Origin: Comamonadaceae bacterium
Lineage (GTDB): Bacteria; Pseudomonadota; Gammaproteobacteria; Burkholderiales; Burkholderiaceae_C
Length of the DNA stretch: 34,861 nucleotides
Assembly (NCBI GenBank): GCA_013297925.1
Contig: JAAFJC010000034.1
Location: 1-34,861, forward strand
Direction of reading: 5' to 3'
In this document: one piece after another, positions 22,956 through 30,966 of the stretch
How positions within the stretch are numbered: the first letter of the stretch is position 1
Layout: each line of letters starts with the position of its first letter
Program-made: the position numbers and the translations under genes
Notes under the pieces: model-generated
What the model was told of the DNA's origin: nothing
What the model saw: only the letters and a program-made list of their open reading frames with translations
Databases searched by the model: none

Positions 22956-23789
22956 CTACCGCTGCATCCATCGGCGAGCCAGATAGCTCAGCGCATCCAC
23001 CAAAGCCACCAAAGCCAGCATGGCGATGAGGATGGTGGAGGTTTTGCTCATTTGGAACAGGCCCATGTGGAAGGCGAGCATTTGGCCGAGGCCGCCGCCG
23101 CCGACCACACCTAGGACGGCTGCGGCGCGGATGTTGTTTTCCCAACGGTAGAGGGTGTAGCTCATGAGCTGGGGGATGATTTGGGGGAGCGTGGCATACC
23201 AAAAGATGCGGGCTTCGCTCACGCCTCGGGCTCGTAAAGCGAAGGCGGCTGCGGGGGGAGCGTTTTCTATGCTTTCGGCGAACAGGCGGCCTAACACGCC
23301 GGCGGTGTGCAGGCCTAGAGCAAGAGTGCCTGCGAAGGGGCCTAGGCCTGCGGCGATCAGCAGGAGCGCTGCCCACACCAGCTCTGGGATGCTGCGAAGG
23401 GCATTGAGTAGCAAGCGGGCTGGGCCTTTGAAATAGGCTTTGTCGCCTTCATGCGTTTTGCTCGCTGGGAGCGCTAGCAGCAGGCCGAGGATGGCGGCGA
23501 TGATGGTGCCAAGTAGAGACATCGCGAGCGTTTCTAGCGATGCCGTCCAGAGCTTGGCAATGAAGCGGGAAGAAAAATCTGGCGTGAGCAGCTCGCCGAT
23601 GAATTTGCCCATCAGAGAGGCAGACTGCAAGCTGAAGAGCTCTGCCCATTGGAGATTCAAAGTCCAGAAGCTGGCAATCGTTAAAACGATCAAACCGAAG
23701 ACGAACCAGCAGGCTTTGCAGCGCGCATCGAAAAGCTTGGGAGGCAATTTATAAACCTCGTTGGCTGCGTCTTTAGGAAAGGAATTCAT
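22956..23789 (-). CDS. phnE: PhnE-type ABC transporter permease (second copy), putative selenium oxyanion importer
   Basis: A 277-residue inner-membrane permease with about six helices. The start is the ATG at 23789 with a strong AAGGAG; it overlaps the stop of the upstream permease gene by four bases. The PhnE signature is present: LLLALPASKTH, then ALRSIPELVWAALLLIAAG, the EAA-like loop RARGVSEARIFWYATLPQII and PQLMSYTLYRWENNIRAAAV followed by GVVGGGGLGQML. It shares the fold of the neighbouring permease but only partial sequence, so the pair likely forms a heterodimer. Substrate is inferred only from the binding protein and neighbours. Last gene of the leftward operon. Confidence 0.85.
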   Translation of the reverse strand: MNSFPKDAANEVYKLPPKLFDARCKACWFVFGLIVLTIASFWTLNLQWAELFSLQSASLMGKFIGELLTPDFSSRFIAKLWTASLETLAMSLLGTIIAAILGLLLALPASKTHEGDKAYFKGPARLLLNALRSIPELVWAALLLIAAGLGPFAGTLALGLHTAGVLGRLFAESIENAPPAAAFALRARGVSEARIFWYATLPQIIPQLMSYTLYRWENNIRAAAVLGVVGGGGLGQMLAFHMGLFQMSKTSTILIAMLALVALVDALSYLARRWMQR

Positions 23790-24619
23790 CCCAGCTCCTT
23801 GCGGAGCCACGAGCTCGCCTTATCTGCCAGCCACACGAGCAACATGAAGACGATGAGCAGCGTGGCCACTTCGCTGCCTTTGAACATCTTCATCGAGTTA
23901 TCGAGCTGCTGCCCGAGGCCACCCGCACCCACGAAGCCAAGCACGGCGCTTGAGCGGATCGCGCATTCCCAGCGATAGACCGTGTAGCTCGTGAGCTCGG
24001 CGGCGTTTTGCGGCAGCAGGCCATAGAAGAAGGATTGCAAGCGCCCTCCTCCGTTGCGCATCAGCGATTGCGTGGCATGCGCCTCGCCGCTTTCTAAAAT
24101 TTCGGTATATACCTTGCCGAGCATGCCAGCATAGGTGAGCGCAATCGCGAGCACGCCCGCCGTCGGCCCCAGGCCCACCACGCGCACAAACACGAGCGCC
24201 CACACGAGCTCTGGCACGCTGCGCAAGATGATCAGCAGCCAGCGAATCGCTTGACGAACGATGCTCGGCAAAAACGCCATCTTGCCGGAGAGTGCGGACA
24301 CAGACAGCGCCGATGTGCCCAGCAGCGTGAGCGGAATGGCCATCAGCAAAGCGAGCGCGATGCCCGCAGTGGCCACGGCCACGGTGCGCCAAGTTTCTTT
24401 GGCCACCAAAATCAAAAATTCCTTGTCATGCGCAGGCGGGAAAAACTCAGCGAGGAAATTGCCCATGACCTTGCGGCTCTCAGCATGCCAGAGCAGCCAA
24501 GGCTTAAATTCTGTAGTGACCAGCAGCGGCCAAAGCAGCAGCAAAGCAGCCAAGCTCCAGAACACGCGACCTTGCCAAGCAGGATCGCGCTGCGCGGGTG
24601 AAGGATGAGCAATTTGCAT
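23786..24619 (-). CDS. phnE: PhnE-type ABC transporter permease (first copy), putative selenium oxyanion importer
   Basis: A 277-residue inner-membrane permease. Helices are visible at residues 20-36, 78-102 and 120-160 and in the C-terminal third. PhnE-family segments are LLIILRSVPELVWALVFVRV, GMLGKVYTEILESGEAHATQ, the ATPase-contacting LPQNAAELTSYTVYRWECAI and GFVGAGGLGQQLDNSMKMF. It is separated from the ATPase gene by 96 bases that hold a palindromic repeat, and joined to the next permease gene by an ATGA overlap. In the PhnCDE class two permease subunits around an ATPase dimer import an oxyanion delivered by the periplasmic receptor. Confidence 0.87.
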   Translation of the reverse strand: MQIAHPSPAQRDPAWQGRVFWSLAALLLLWPLLVTTEFKPWLLWHAESRKVMGNFLAEFFPPAHDKEFLILVAKETWRTVAVATAGIALALLMAIPLTLLGTSALSVSALSGKMAFLPSIVRQAIRWLLIILRSVPELVWALVFVRVVGLGPTAGVLAIALTYAGMLGKVYTEILESGEAHATQSLMRNGGGRLQSFFYGLLPQNAAELTSYTVYRWECAIRSSAVLGFVGAGGLGQQLDNSMKMFKGSEVATLLIVFMLLVWLADKASSWLRKELG

Positions 24620-24629
24620 AGAGAATTAT

Positions 24630-24688
24630 CCGTTCGTACTGAGCTTGTCGAAGTACGCGCAGCCCTTCGACAGGCTCAGGGCGAACGG
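24630..24688. repeat. Widespread CTGAGC/TGTCGAAG palindromic repeat within the ABC operon
   Basis: CCGTTCG-TA-CTGAGCTTGTCGAAG pairs with CTTCGACAGGCTCAG-GG-CGAACGG around a short loop. Close relatives of this palindrome are scattered in many proteobacterial genomes. Here it lies between the ATPase and first permease genes, where as RNA it would form a strong hairpin and could reduce permease expression. Confidence 0.75.
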
Positions 24689-24715
24689 ATTAATTGGATG
24701 AACACTTGGAATCAT

Positions 24716-25555
24716 CTATCGGCAATGCATCACAGCGGGTTGGCCGGGCAAAGGGTTTTGCTCCGGAAATTCGTTCACAGGCGCTGCGCCGAAGAGCTCT
24801 TCTTCGTGCTGGGCATACAGCGCTTTGAGCTTGTCTTGGGTAACTTGCGCAGAAGGCAAATCAAAAACCACTTCACCATCACGCAACCCCAAAATGCGCG
24901 GAAAGGCTTCTAATGCACGCTCGACTTGATGAAGCGTGCAAACCAGCGTAGCGCCGCGCGCTTTGGCCTCGCGCGTGAGCACTTCGAGCGCTTGTGTGGC
25001 ACGCGTAGGATCGAGCGCAGACAAAGGCTCATCGACCAGCCAGAGCTTGGCAGTTGACGCGAGCAAGCGCGCTAAGCCCACCCGCTGGCGCTCGCCGCCG
25101 GAGAGGCGATCTACGCGCTCAAAAATCTTTTCATCGAGATCAAAAGCTTTCAAAGCCTCATGCGCGGCGGGAATGTGGCTCGGATAAAACAATGAGCGCA
25201 AGCTCTGCGCCAAGCTCATTTGCGGCAAACGGCCAGCAAGAACGGCTGTGACGACTCTTTGACGTGGCGGCAACGGCGGCACTTGCGGCGCGAGGAACAG
25301 CTCACCACGGAGCTTTTGCAATTCTGTGCGGGGCAACGCCCAGGGGTTGCTATCGCCAATCAGCAGATCGCCACTGGCTGGCTTCAACGCGCAGGCCACG
25401 GCGTGAAGCAAAGTCGTCTTGCCAGCGCCAGAAGGCCCGATCACAGCGATTTGCTCGCCAGCTTGCAAGCTCAAGTTCGCGCCGCGCAATGCTGGAACAG
25501 AATCGTCTCGTGCTGCCGGGTGGCGAGCGCTTAGGTTTTGGAGTTGTAGTTGCAA
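24716..25555 (-). CDS. phnC: PhnC-type ABC transporter ATPase, putative selenium oxyanion importer
   Basis: A 279-residue ATP-binding subunit. Walker A is GPSGAGKTTLL (residues 40-50), the Q-loop region LFLAPQVPPLPPRQRVVTAV, the signature RLSGGERQRVGLARLL, Walker B LWLVDEPLSALD and the switch histidine in CTLHQVERAL. PPRQRVVTAVLAGRL followed by SLFYPSH resembles the stretch that marks PhnC-type ATPases. The only start that keeps the first strand is a TTG at 25555 (MQLQLQNLSARHP), a weak start. A hairpin at 25578 separates it from the binding-protein gene, which would let the receptor be made in excess. No C-P lyase genes accompany it. Confidence 0.88.
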   Translation of the reverse strand: MQLQLQNLSARHPAARDDSVPALRGANLSLQAGEQIAVIGPSGAGKTTLLHAVACALKPASGDLLIGDSNPWALPRTELQKLRGELFLAPQVPPLPPRQRVVTAVLAGRLPQMSLAQSLRSLFYPSHIPAAHEALKAFDLDEKIFERVDRLSGGERQRVGLARLLASTAKLWLVDEPLSALDPTRATQALEVLTREAKARGATLVCTLHQVERALEAFPRILGLRDGEVVFDLPSAQVTQDKLKALYAQHEEELFGAAPVNEFPEQNPLPGQPAVMHCR

Positions 25556-25577
25556 AGCGAGAGCCTAAAAATTCAAC

Positions 25578-25608
25578 AAAAGCGCGACAGCTAGGCTGTA
25601 GCGCTTTT
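25578..25608 (-). terminator. Hairpin between binding-protein and ATPase genes
   Basis: AAAAGCGC-g-ACAGC-TAG-GCTGT-a-GCGCTTTT is a stem with one mismatch and a TAG loop. On the leftward strand it lies 13 bases after the stop of the receptor gene. Such hairpins commonly cause partial termination after ABC receptor genes. Confidence 0.65.
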
Positions 25609-25621
25609 CGAGTATGCACTA

Positions 25622-26488
25622 TTACATCAAACCCAAGCTTTTTGCCACTGCCTCAAAAGGCTTGTAGTTCTCTGCTTTGGTTGGGATGTAGCGAGTGCCA
25701 CGGGCCAAGGTCAGAATTTCTTTGCCCTCAGCCGTATCCATGCTGATATCCAGTATGGCTTTTGTGAGACGCTCGCGCATTGCTACAGGCATATCAGCAT
25801 GCACACTCCAGTTGTAGTTAAAGTACGTTGGTGTTGTAAAGAAGACGTCTACAGCTTTCGTATCAACTTTATTTTCAGATACGAATTTCTTCCACACGGT
25901 GATGTCTAAAGCTGCAGCAGCCACGCGACCACTAACCACAGAAGCAATTGTGGCGTCATGTGCGCCGCTGTAGGCCGTCCGCTTGAAGTCTTTTTCAGGA
26001 TCAATCTTGGCTTCCATCAGGTAATTTCTTGGCATTAAGTGACCACTCGTAGAGCTTTGTGATCCAAAGGAAAACTCTTTGCCTTTGAGATCAGCGAGTG
26101 CTTTGATGCCCGAATCCGTTTTGGCGATGAATACCGATTGAAAACGCGTATCTTCTTCGCGCTGTGCAATTGGAATAATTTTGCCACCAGAACGTAGTTG
26201 CGCTTGTGTATGCGTGAAACCGCCAAACCACACCAAATCCACCCGTTTGTTCACCAGCGCTTCCACAGCGGCTGGATAGTCGGTCACGGGTGTGAACTCG
26301 ACCTTCATTCCCAGTTTCTTTTCCAAATAATTCGCAATCGGCGTGAACTTGCGCGTCTGCTCGGTGGCAGCTTCCTCAGGAATCGTGGTGACGCGAAAGA
26401 CCTGTTGCGCGTGACTTATGGCGCCAAAAGTGAGGATGGCGCAGGTCATCAGGCATTTGAAGGTGCGAGAAGGTGAAAAATCAATCAT
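25622..26488 (-). CDS. PhnD-like periplasmic binding protein, putative selenate ABC transporter receptor
   Basis: A 288-residue secreted receptor. The start chosen is the ATG at 26488, with AGGAG upstream and signal peptide TFKCLMTCAILTFGAISHAQ; an in-frame extension to 26599 is rejected. The mature protein shows the PhnD-like fold: TPIANYLEKKLGMKVEFTPV, NKRVDLVWFGGFTHTQAQLR, then IPIAQREEDTRFQSVFIAKT, FSFGSQSSTSGHLMPRNYLM and TAYSGAHDATIASVVSGRVA. These segments fit the subfamily proposed as selenate-binding (recalled as TIGR04553) from its association with selD, rather than characterised phosphonate receptors. That assignment comes from family memory plus this gene's place beside egtD, senA, senB and selD. 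The cargo could be selenate, selenite or another oxyanion. Confidence 0.75.
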   Translation of the reverse strand: MIDFSPSRTFKCLMTCAILTFGAISHAQQVFRVTTIPEEAATEQTRKFTPIANYLEKKLGMKVEFTPVTDYPAAVEALVNKRVDLVWFGGFTHTQAQLRSGGKIIPIAQREEDTRFQSVFIAKTDSGIKALADLKGKEFSFGSQSSTSGHLMPRNYLMEAKIDPEKDFKRTAYSGAHDATIASVVSGRVAAAALDITVWKKFVSENKVDTKAVDVFFTTPTYFNYNWSVHADMPVAMRERLTKAILDISMDTAEGKEILTLARGTRYIPTKAENYKPFEAVAKSLGLM

Positions 26489-26526
26489 GGAAAAACTCCT
26501 GGGAATGAAGGGTGAACGAAACACAA

Positions 26527-26609
26527 GTCTGTCGAACACAGACAGCCCGTTATTACACCGCGAAACCACAGTTTTTGCAGGCAGGGCATGCGATGGCATC
26601 CAAATGCCA
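26527..26609. promoter_or_regulatory. Divergent control region between the receptor gene and egtD, with two palindromes
   Basis: The 163-bp region between the divergent starts holds GTCTGT-CGAAC-ACAGAC (26527-26543) in the receptor leader and TGGCAT-CCAA-ATGCCA (26594-26609) nearer egtD. Both have perfect 6-bp arms. They are candidate operators for joint control of uptake and hercynine synthesis. No regulator gene lies in the window. Confidence 0.35.
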
Positions 26610-26651
26610 ATGATTTGCGTAAGATAAGCTTGCTTTCACCGACATCCATAC

Positions 26652-27647
26652 ATGACAACACCTCAGTTTTACCAGCTCCACAACGCTAACAGCCCCGCCC
26701 AACAAGCCGCCATACGTTCCGAACTCACCGAAGGCTTGCTACTGCCCCAAGCCACGGTTTCCCCGAAATACCTGTATGACGCACTGGGCTCGCGTCTTTT
26801 TGATGCCATCACGGAGCTGCCCGAGTATTACCCCACGCGCACCGAAGGCGCTATTCTGGCGCAGCAGCTGCCCCAAATCGCGCAGCAGATCCCCAAAGGC
26901 GCAGCGCTGATTGATCTGGGCGCGGGCAGCTGCGAGAAGGCGGCTAGGCTGTTTGAGGCTTTGCAGATTGCGCACTACATCCCCGTGGATATTTCCGTGG
27001 AATACCTGCGCCATACGGTGCAAAGGCTGCAGCGCGAGCATCCGCAGATTCGCATGAGCGGCGTGGGCTTGGATTTTTCTTCTTCGCTGGCGCTGCCGCC
27101 TGAGCTGATGGCGCAAATCTCTGGCCGGCCAGTTGTGGTGTTTTACCCCGGATCGAGCATCGGCAATTTCGCGCCGGATGAGGCGCGTGCCCTGCTCTCG
27201 CGGGCGCATGCGCTCTGCGCCACGGGCGGCGCGGGTGGTGGCCTCTTGATTGGCGTGGATTTGGTCAAGCCCAGCGAGATTTTGGAGCCCGCTTATGATG
27301 ATGCGCTCGGCGTGACGGCATCTTTTAACCTCAACATGCTGCTCAACATCAACAACCTGATCGGTAGCGATTTCGCCCCGCAAGACTGGCAGCACATCGC
27401 GTTTTTTGATGCCAAGCTCTCGCGCATTGAGATGCACTTGCAGGCTAAGCGCGACGTGACTGTGCAATGGCCGGGGCATTCAAGAGCGTTTAAGCGCGGC
27501 GAAGATATTCATACGGAGAACTCCTACAAATGGACTTTGCCCGGCTTTGCCGAGTTGCTCCAATCGGCAGGCTTTGCCGCGCCCAAGAGCTACACGGATG
27601 CCAAAGATTGGTTTTCCGTACATTGGGCTCGGGCTTCTGTTGCTTGA
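26652..27647 (+). CDS. egtD: L-histidine N-alpha-methyltransferase (hercynine synthase) EgtD
   Basis: A 331-residue SAM-dependent enzyme that trimethylates histidine to hercynine, the shared precursor of ergothioneine and selenoneine. Family landmarks in order: PKYLYDALGSRLFDAITELP, the YYPTRTE motif, SAM site ALIDLGAGSCEKAARLF, PVDISVEYLRH, VVFYPGSSIGNFAPDEA, then AKRDVTVQ and IHTENSYKW, where E and S two residues apart match the pair that binds the histidine amine in mycobacterial EgtD. Length and start (MTTPQFYQLHNAN) fit. The ABC-importer operon diverges from it. The egtB and senA genes, whose products both use hercynine, lie 2-5 kb downstream. Confidence 0.95.
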   Translation: MTTPQFYQLHNANSPAQQAAIRSELTEGLLLPQATVSPKYLYDALGSRLFDAITELPEYYPTRTEGAILAQQLPQIAQQIPKGAALIDLGAGSCEKAARLFEALQIAHYIPVDISVEYLRHTVQRLQREHPQIRMSGVGLDFSSSLALPPELMAQISGRPVVVFYPGSSIGNFAPDEARALLSRAHALCATGGAGGGLLIGVDLVKPSEILEPAYDDALGVTASFNLNMLLNINNLIGSDFAPQDWQHIAFFDAKLSRIEMHLQAKRDVTVQWPGHSRAFKRGEDIHTENSYKWTLPGFAELLQSAGFAAPKSYTDAKDWFSVHWARASVA

Positions 27648-27659
27648 TACTATTCAGCA

Positions 27660-28601
27660 ATGCAATTTTCGGCATACACCAGCACAATCTCCCGCCGCAC
27701 AGCCGTGCTCAGCGCAGGTTTCGCTCTGGCTGGCTGCTCAATCAATCCCGATTACAACCACAGCGGAGACGATGCGCCGAAGCAACTCGTGACTGCGCGA
27801 GACAAGCCCATCCGTAACATTTGGGTTCTCTCATCCGGCGGGCCGCGTGGTTTTGTGCATGTGGGCGTGCTCAAGGCGTTGGAAGAAATCGGTGCCAAGC
27901 CCGATTTGATCGTGGGCGGCTCAGTGGGCGCGCTCATTGGCGCGCTCTATGCGGGCGGCGTGAAGGCCAAAGAGCTGGAAGAGATGTCGCTGAGCCTCGG
28001 CGTGACGGACATGGGGCGACTCGCGCTCACGGGCGATGGCAAATTCGCCGGCACGCCTCTGGCAGGTATCGTCAACCGCGAGCTCACCCAGCGCTGTGGC
28101 ACCTGCGAGATGCATAAGCTACCGATTGCTTTTGCAGCCGCCGTGGTGGAGCGGGAATCGCGCAAAAGCTTGCTGCTCAACCATGGCGATGCGGGCGTGG
28201 CGGTGCAAGCCAGTTGCGCGATTGAGGGCATGTTTACGCCGGTGCGCATTCGCGGTATGCAGTATGTGGATGCCGATTTGGTGATGCCGCTGCCAGTGCG
28301 GCTGGCCAAGCAATTGGCCATTGGGCTCAATGGTGCAAACAATGGGCAGCAACTGCGCGTGCTCGCGCTAGATGCATCAGCCAACGAAGCCAAAGCGCCG
28401 CCCGGTGCGGAGCGCTTTCGTGACAGTGATTTGCGCAAACGCACTCTGACGGTGGCCGATGCGCATTTTGCAGATCTCACCTTGCATCCCGACATGAGCT
28501 ATTGGGTGAACGCCAGCCGTGAATTCCGCGAGCGCACGATTGCGCAGGGCTATGCCTTCACACTAGCGCAAGAAGCAAAGATCAAGGCTGTGCTGGCTTA
28601 A
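27660..28601 (+). CDS. Patatin-like phospholipase lipoprotein
   Basis: A 313-residue protein with a lipoprotein signal ([15 protein letters not shown], lipidated Cys near residue 23) and a patatin-like acyl-hydrolase domain. The oxyanion hole is [13 protein letters not shown], the nucleophile elbow is GGSVGAL (G-x-S-x-G), and the catalytic aspartate lies in [12 protein letters not shown], where DA replaces the usual DG. It resembles the RssA-type bacterial patatins. The start is 12 bases after the egtD stop, so the two may be co-transcribed, but no link to selenium or ergothioneine chemistry is evident. Its last 20 bases overlap the convergent SMR gene. Confidence 0.85.
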   Translation: MQFSAYTSTISRRTAVLSAGFALAGCSINPDYNHSGDDAPKQLVTARDKPIRNIWVLSSGGPRGFVHVGVLKALEEIGAKPDLIVGGSVGALIGALYAGGVKAKELEEMSLSLGVTDMGRLALTGDGKFAGTPLAGIVNRELTQRCGTCEMHKLPIAFAAAVVERESRKSLLLNHGDAGVAVQASCAIEGMFTPVRIRGMQYVDADLVMPLPVRLAKQLAIGLNGANNGQQLRVLALDASANEAKAPPGAERFRDSDLRKRTLTVADAHFADLTLHPDMSYWVNASREFRERTIAQGYAFTLAQEAKIKAVLA

Positions 28602-28986
28602 CCAATTGAGCTTCAGCAGCAGCGAGCTGCTGGCGCGAAGCCGCATGCAGGCCAAACACACCCATCACAATGAATGAAATGCTCACCAGTTTGAGCGTTG
28701 TGGCGGCTTCTTTGAAGTAAAAAATCCCGATGCATGCTGTTGCAATCGTGCCCACGCCGCTCCACACAGCATAGGTGATACTTAAATCCAATGTCTTGGT
28801 GGCAAACGTATTACAAGCGAAGGCCATGCCGTAGAAGGCAAACATTGCCACCGAGGGCACGAGATTCGTGAAACCATGAGAAAGCTTCATACATGTCGTG
28901 CCCGCCACCTCCAGCGCGATGGCAACCGATAGCAGCATCCACGCCTGTGAAATGGTCGGTGTGAAGGCCTGTAAGACTTTGAGCAT
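28582..28986 (-). CDS. Small multidrug resistance (SMR/EmrE-type) transporter
   Basis: Four-helix proton-coupled exporter subunit of about 134 residues from the ATG at 28986; an upstream in-frame ATG at 29034 would give 150 residues and overlap the divergent methyltransferase start. The first helix has [19 protein letters not shown], with the essential membrane glutamate (EmrE E14 equivalent). The motif [15 protein letters not shown] and helix four [20 protein letters not shown] are classic. The C-terminal tail [16 protein letters not shown] is longer than in EmrE. Substrates of SMR proteins are cations such as quaternary amines; export of betaine-like compounds (hercynine, ergothioneine) is conceivable but untested. 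Confidence 0.88.
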   Translation of the reverse strand: MLKVLQAFTPTISQAWMLLSVAIALEVAGTTCMKLSHGFTNLVPSVAMFAFYGMAFACNTFATKTLDLSITYAVWSGVGTIATACIGIFYFKEAATTLKLVSISFIVMGVFGLHAASRQQLAAAEAQLVKPAQP

Positions 28987-29025
28987 GGTGTGTGACTGAC
29001 GGGAAATAAGCGAGCAAGAGTTTGT

Positions 29026-29649
29026 ATGGATCATACCGATAACGTCATTTCAATTGAGAAATACCGCAAAGCAGCTGCCCACTATGATGCGTCGGCCGAA
29101 TACACCATGCCCTTACGGCAGCGCACGATCAATTTATTGCAATTGCGCCCCGGCCAATGCGTGCTCGATGTGGGCTCGGGCACGGGCCTCAGCTATGAGT
29201 TGCTGCTCAAAGGTGTGGGCGAGCAAGGCAAGCTGCTGGCCTTTGAGCAAAGCCCAGAGATGTTTGAGCAGGCTGAGCAGCGCAAGCAACGCGCTGAGTG
29301 GCATCATGTTTGGCACACTTGCGCAGCCGGAGAAACCGTGCAACTGCCGCAACTCGCCGATGCTGTGTTGTTTAACTATGTGCATGATGTTTCGCGCACA
29401 CCAGAGGCCATTGCCAACATCATGCGCCAAGTGCGCCCCGGTGCGCGCGTAGCCATGGCGGGCATGAAATTCTTTCCTTGGTGGACGGGGCCGCTCAATA
29501 TCCTCGCGTGGATGAAAAATCGCCCTTACAACGCCAAAGCCTCTGACTTGTGGGCTCCGTGGGACATCGTGCAAACTTATTGCGACTCGTTTAGGATGGA
29601 GACCACGCAATTCGGCATGGGCTATGTGGCCAACGGTATCCGGAGGTAA
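29026..29649 (+). CDS. Class I SAM-dependent methyltransferase coupled to egtB
   Basis: A 207-residue methyltransferase. The SAM motif is CVLDVGSGTGLSYELL (about 45-60), with the acidic strand end LLAFEQSPEMFEQA and post-motif VLFNYVHDVSRTP. The C-terminal part FFPWWTGPLNILAWM, then LWAPWDIVQTYCDSF, is aromatic and may form a lid over a small hydrophobic substrate. I do not recognise a named family. Its stop is three bases before the egtB start, so the two are translationally linked. EgtD already supplies the three N-methyl groups, so this enzyme probably does something else, for instance S- or Se-methylation; that is speculation from position. Confidence 0.8.
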   Translation: MDHTDNVISIEKYRKAAAHYDASAEYTMPLRQRTINLLQLRPGQCVLDVGSGTGLSYELLLKGVGEQGKLLAFEQSPEMFEQAEQRKQRAEWHHVWHTCAAGETVQLPQLADAVLFNYVHDVSRTPEAIANIMRQVRPGARVAMAGMKFFPWWTGPLNILAWMKNRPYNAKASDLWAPWDIVQTYCDSFRMETTQFGMGYVANGIRR

Positions 29650-29652
29650 ACC

Positions 29653-30966
29653 ATGAAGCACAGCATCCATCAACACGCAAGCGTCTCTGTCACCAACGCT
29701 TTGGCTCAGCGCTTCTTAAATGTCCGCTCGCAAACGCTTGCGCTCGCCGCGCCGCTGAGCGCTGAAGACTGCCAAGCCCAATCCATGCCCGATGCCTCGC
29801 CCGTGAAATGGCATTTGGCGCATGTCACTTGGTTTTTTGAGACCTTTATTTTGGAGCGCTATGAGAGTGGCTTTGCGCCTTTCAATGCAGCGTTTCGCGT
29901 GCTGTTCAACAGCTACTACAACGCTGTGGGCGACAAGCACCCTCGCCCACAGCGCGGCTTGCTCACCCGGCCTACTCTGGAAGAAGTCAAGCTCTGGCGC
30001 GCGAATGTGGAAGAGCGCATTTGCGCTCTACTTTCTGAGCCGCATGATGCGCAAATTGATCAGTTGATCGAGCTCGGCATCCATCACGAACAGCAGCATC
30101 AAGAGCTCCTGCTTACCGATGTGAAGCATCTGCTCTCTTGCTCGGCTTTGCAGCCGGTGTACGCCAAGGCTTGGCCGCTGGCCAGCGTCGCAGCTATGCC
30201 AGCGCAATGGGTGCATCAAAGCGGCGGTTTGCAGAGCATTGGCCACGAAGGCACTGGCTTTGCGTTTGACAACGAAACACCGCGCCATCAGCAATACCTC
30301 GCGCCCTATGCGCTGATGAATCGCTTGGTCACGCATGGTGAATGGCTGGAGTTTGTGAATGCCGGTGCTTATCGCGATCCGCAATGGTGGCTGTCTGCCG
30401 GCTGGGATTGGGTGTGTGCGCAGGGCATCGAAGCACCGATGTATTGGCAGCAAGATGAGAGCGGGGATTGGACGAATTTCACCCTGCATGGCCGCGTGCC
30501 GATTGATCCGCACACACCCATCGTTCACATCAGTTACTTTGAAGCCGATGCCTATGCGCGGTGGAAGTCAGCCAGCGATCCCGCTTGGCGTGGCGCGCGC
30601 CTGCCCACCGAGGGTGAATGGGAAGCGGCGGCTTTGCTCCAAGAAAACGAATCTATCGCCCACGGCAATTTCGTGGAAACGCGCGCCCTGCACCCGATGC
30701 CGGTGGCCAAGCCGCGCGATGGCCTGATGCAACTGATGGGCGATGTCTGGCAATGGACGGCATCGAGCTACAGCGCTTATCCCGGCTATCAGCCTTGGGA
30801 AGGCGTGGTGGGCGAATACAACGGCAAATTCATGGTGAATCAATACGTGCTTCGCGGCGGCTCATGCGCCACACCGCGCAGCCACATCCGCGCCAGCTAT
30901 CGCAATTTTTTCCCGACCGATGCACGTTGGCAGTTCACCGGGCTGCGTTTGGCGAAATCACTTTGA
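29653..30966 (+). CDS. egtB: Ergothioneine sulfoxide synthase EgtB
   Basis: A 437-residue non-haem iron enzyme that joins a thiol (gamma-glutamylcysteine or cysteine) to hercynine with O2. The N-terminal DinB-like domain supplies the iron ligands H57 (KWHLAHVTWFFE) and H145/H149 in HHEQQHQE. The C-terminal formylglycine-generating-enzyme-like domain runs from about residue 190 and contains HISYFEADAYARW, RLPTEGEWEAAAL, MGDVWQWTASSY, VLRGGSCATPRSHIRASYRN and FTGLRLAK. No egtA, egtC or egtE gene is present in the window, as in many proteobacteria that use cysteine or unlinked partners. Three bases after the methyltransferase gene. Ends in a 9-base convergent overlap with senA. Confidence 0.93.
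   Translation: MKHSIHQHASVSVTNALAQRFLNVRSQTLALAAPLSAEDCQAQSMPDASPVKWHLAHVTWFFETFILERYESGFAPFNAAFRVLFNSYYNAVGDKHPRPQRGLLTRPTLEEVKLWRANVEERICALLSEPHDAQIDQLIELGIHHEQQHQELLLTDVKHLLSCSALQPVYAKAWPLASVAAMPAQWVHQSGGLQSIGHEGTGFAFDNETPRHQQYLAPYALMNRLVTHGEWLEFVNAGAYRDPQWWLSAGWDWVCAQGIEAPMYWQQDESGDWTNFTLHGRVPIDPHTPIVHISYFEADAYARWKSASDPAWRGARLPTEGEWEAAALLQENESIAHGNFVETRALHPMPVAKPRDGLMQLMGDVWQWTASSYSAYPGYQPWEGVVGEYNGKFMVNQYVLRGGSCATPRSHIRASYRNFFPTDARWQFTGLRLAKSL

Noticed and set aside
22956-26488. Phosphonate degradation operon
   Set aside because: Only the importer is present, with no C-P lyase or phosphonatase genes; the receptor fits a selenium-associated subfamily better.
27660-28601. Patatin-like gene as part of selenoneine synthesis
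   Set aside because: Close to egtD, but acyl hydrolase activity has no step in the known pathway, and neighbours alone are weak support.
30185-30215. Possible repeat copy in egtB (GTCGCAGCTATGCCAGCGCA, read as VAAMPA)
   Set aside because: Only the ATGCCAGCG end fits and the TAGCRCTC half is missing; likely chance.
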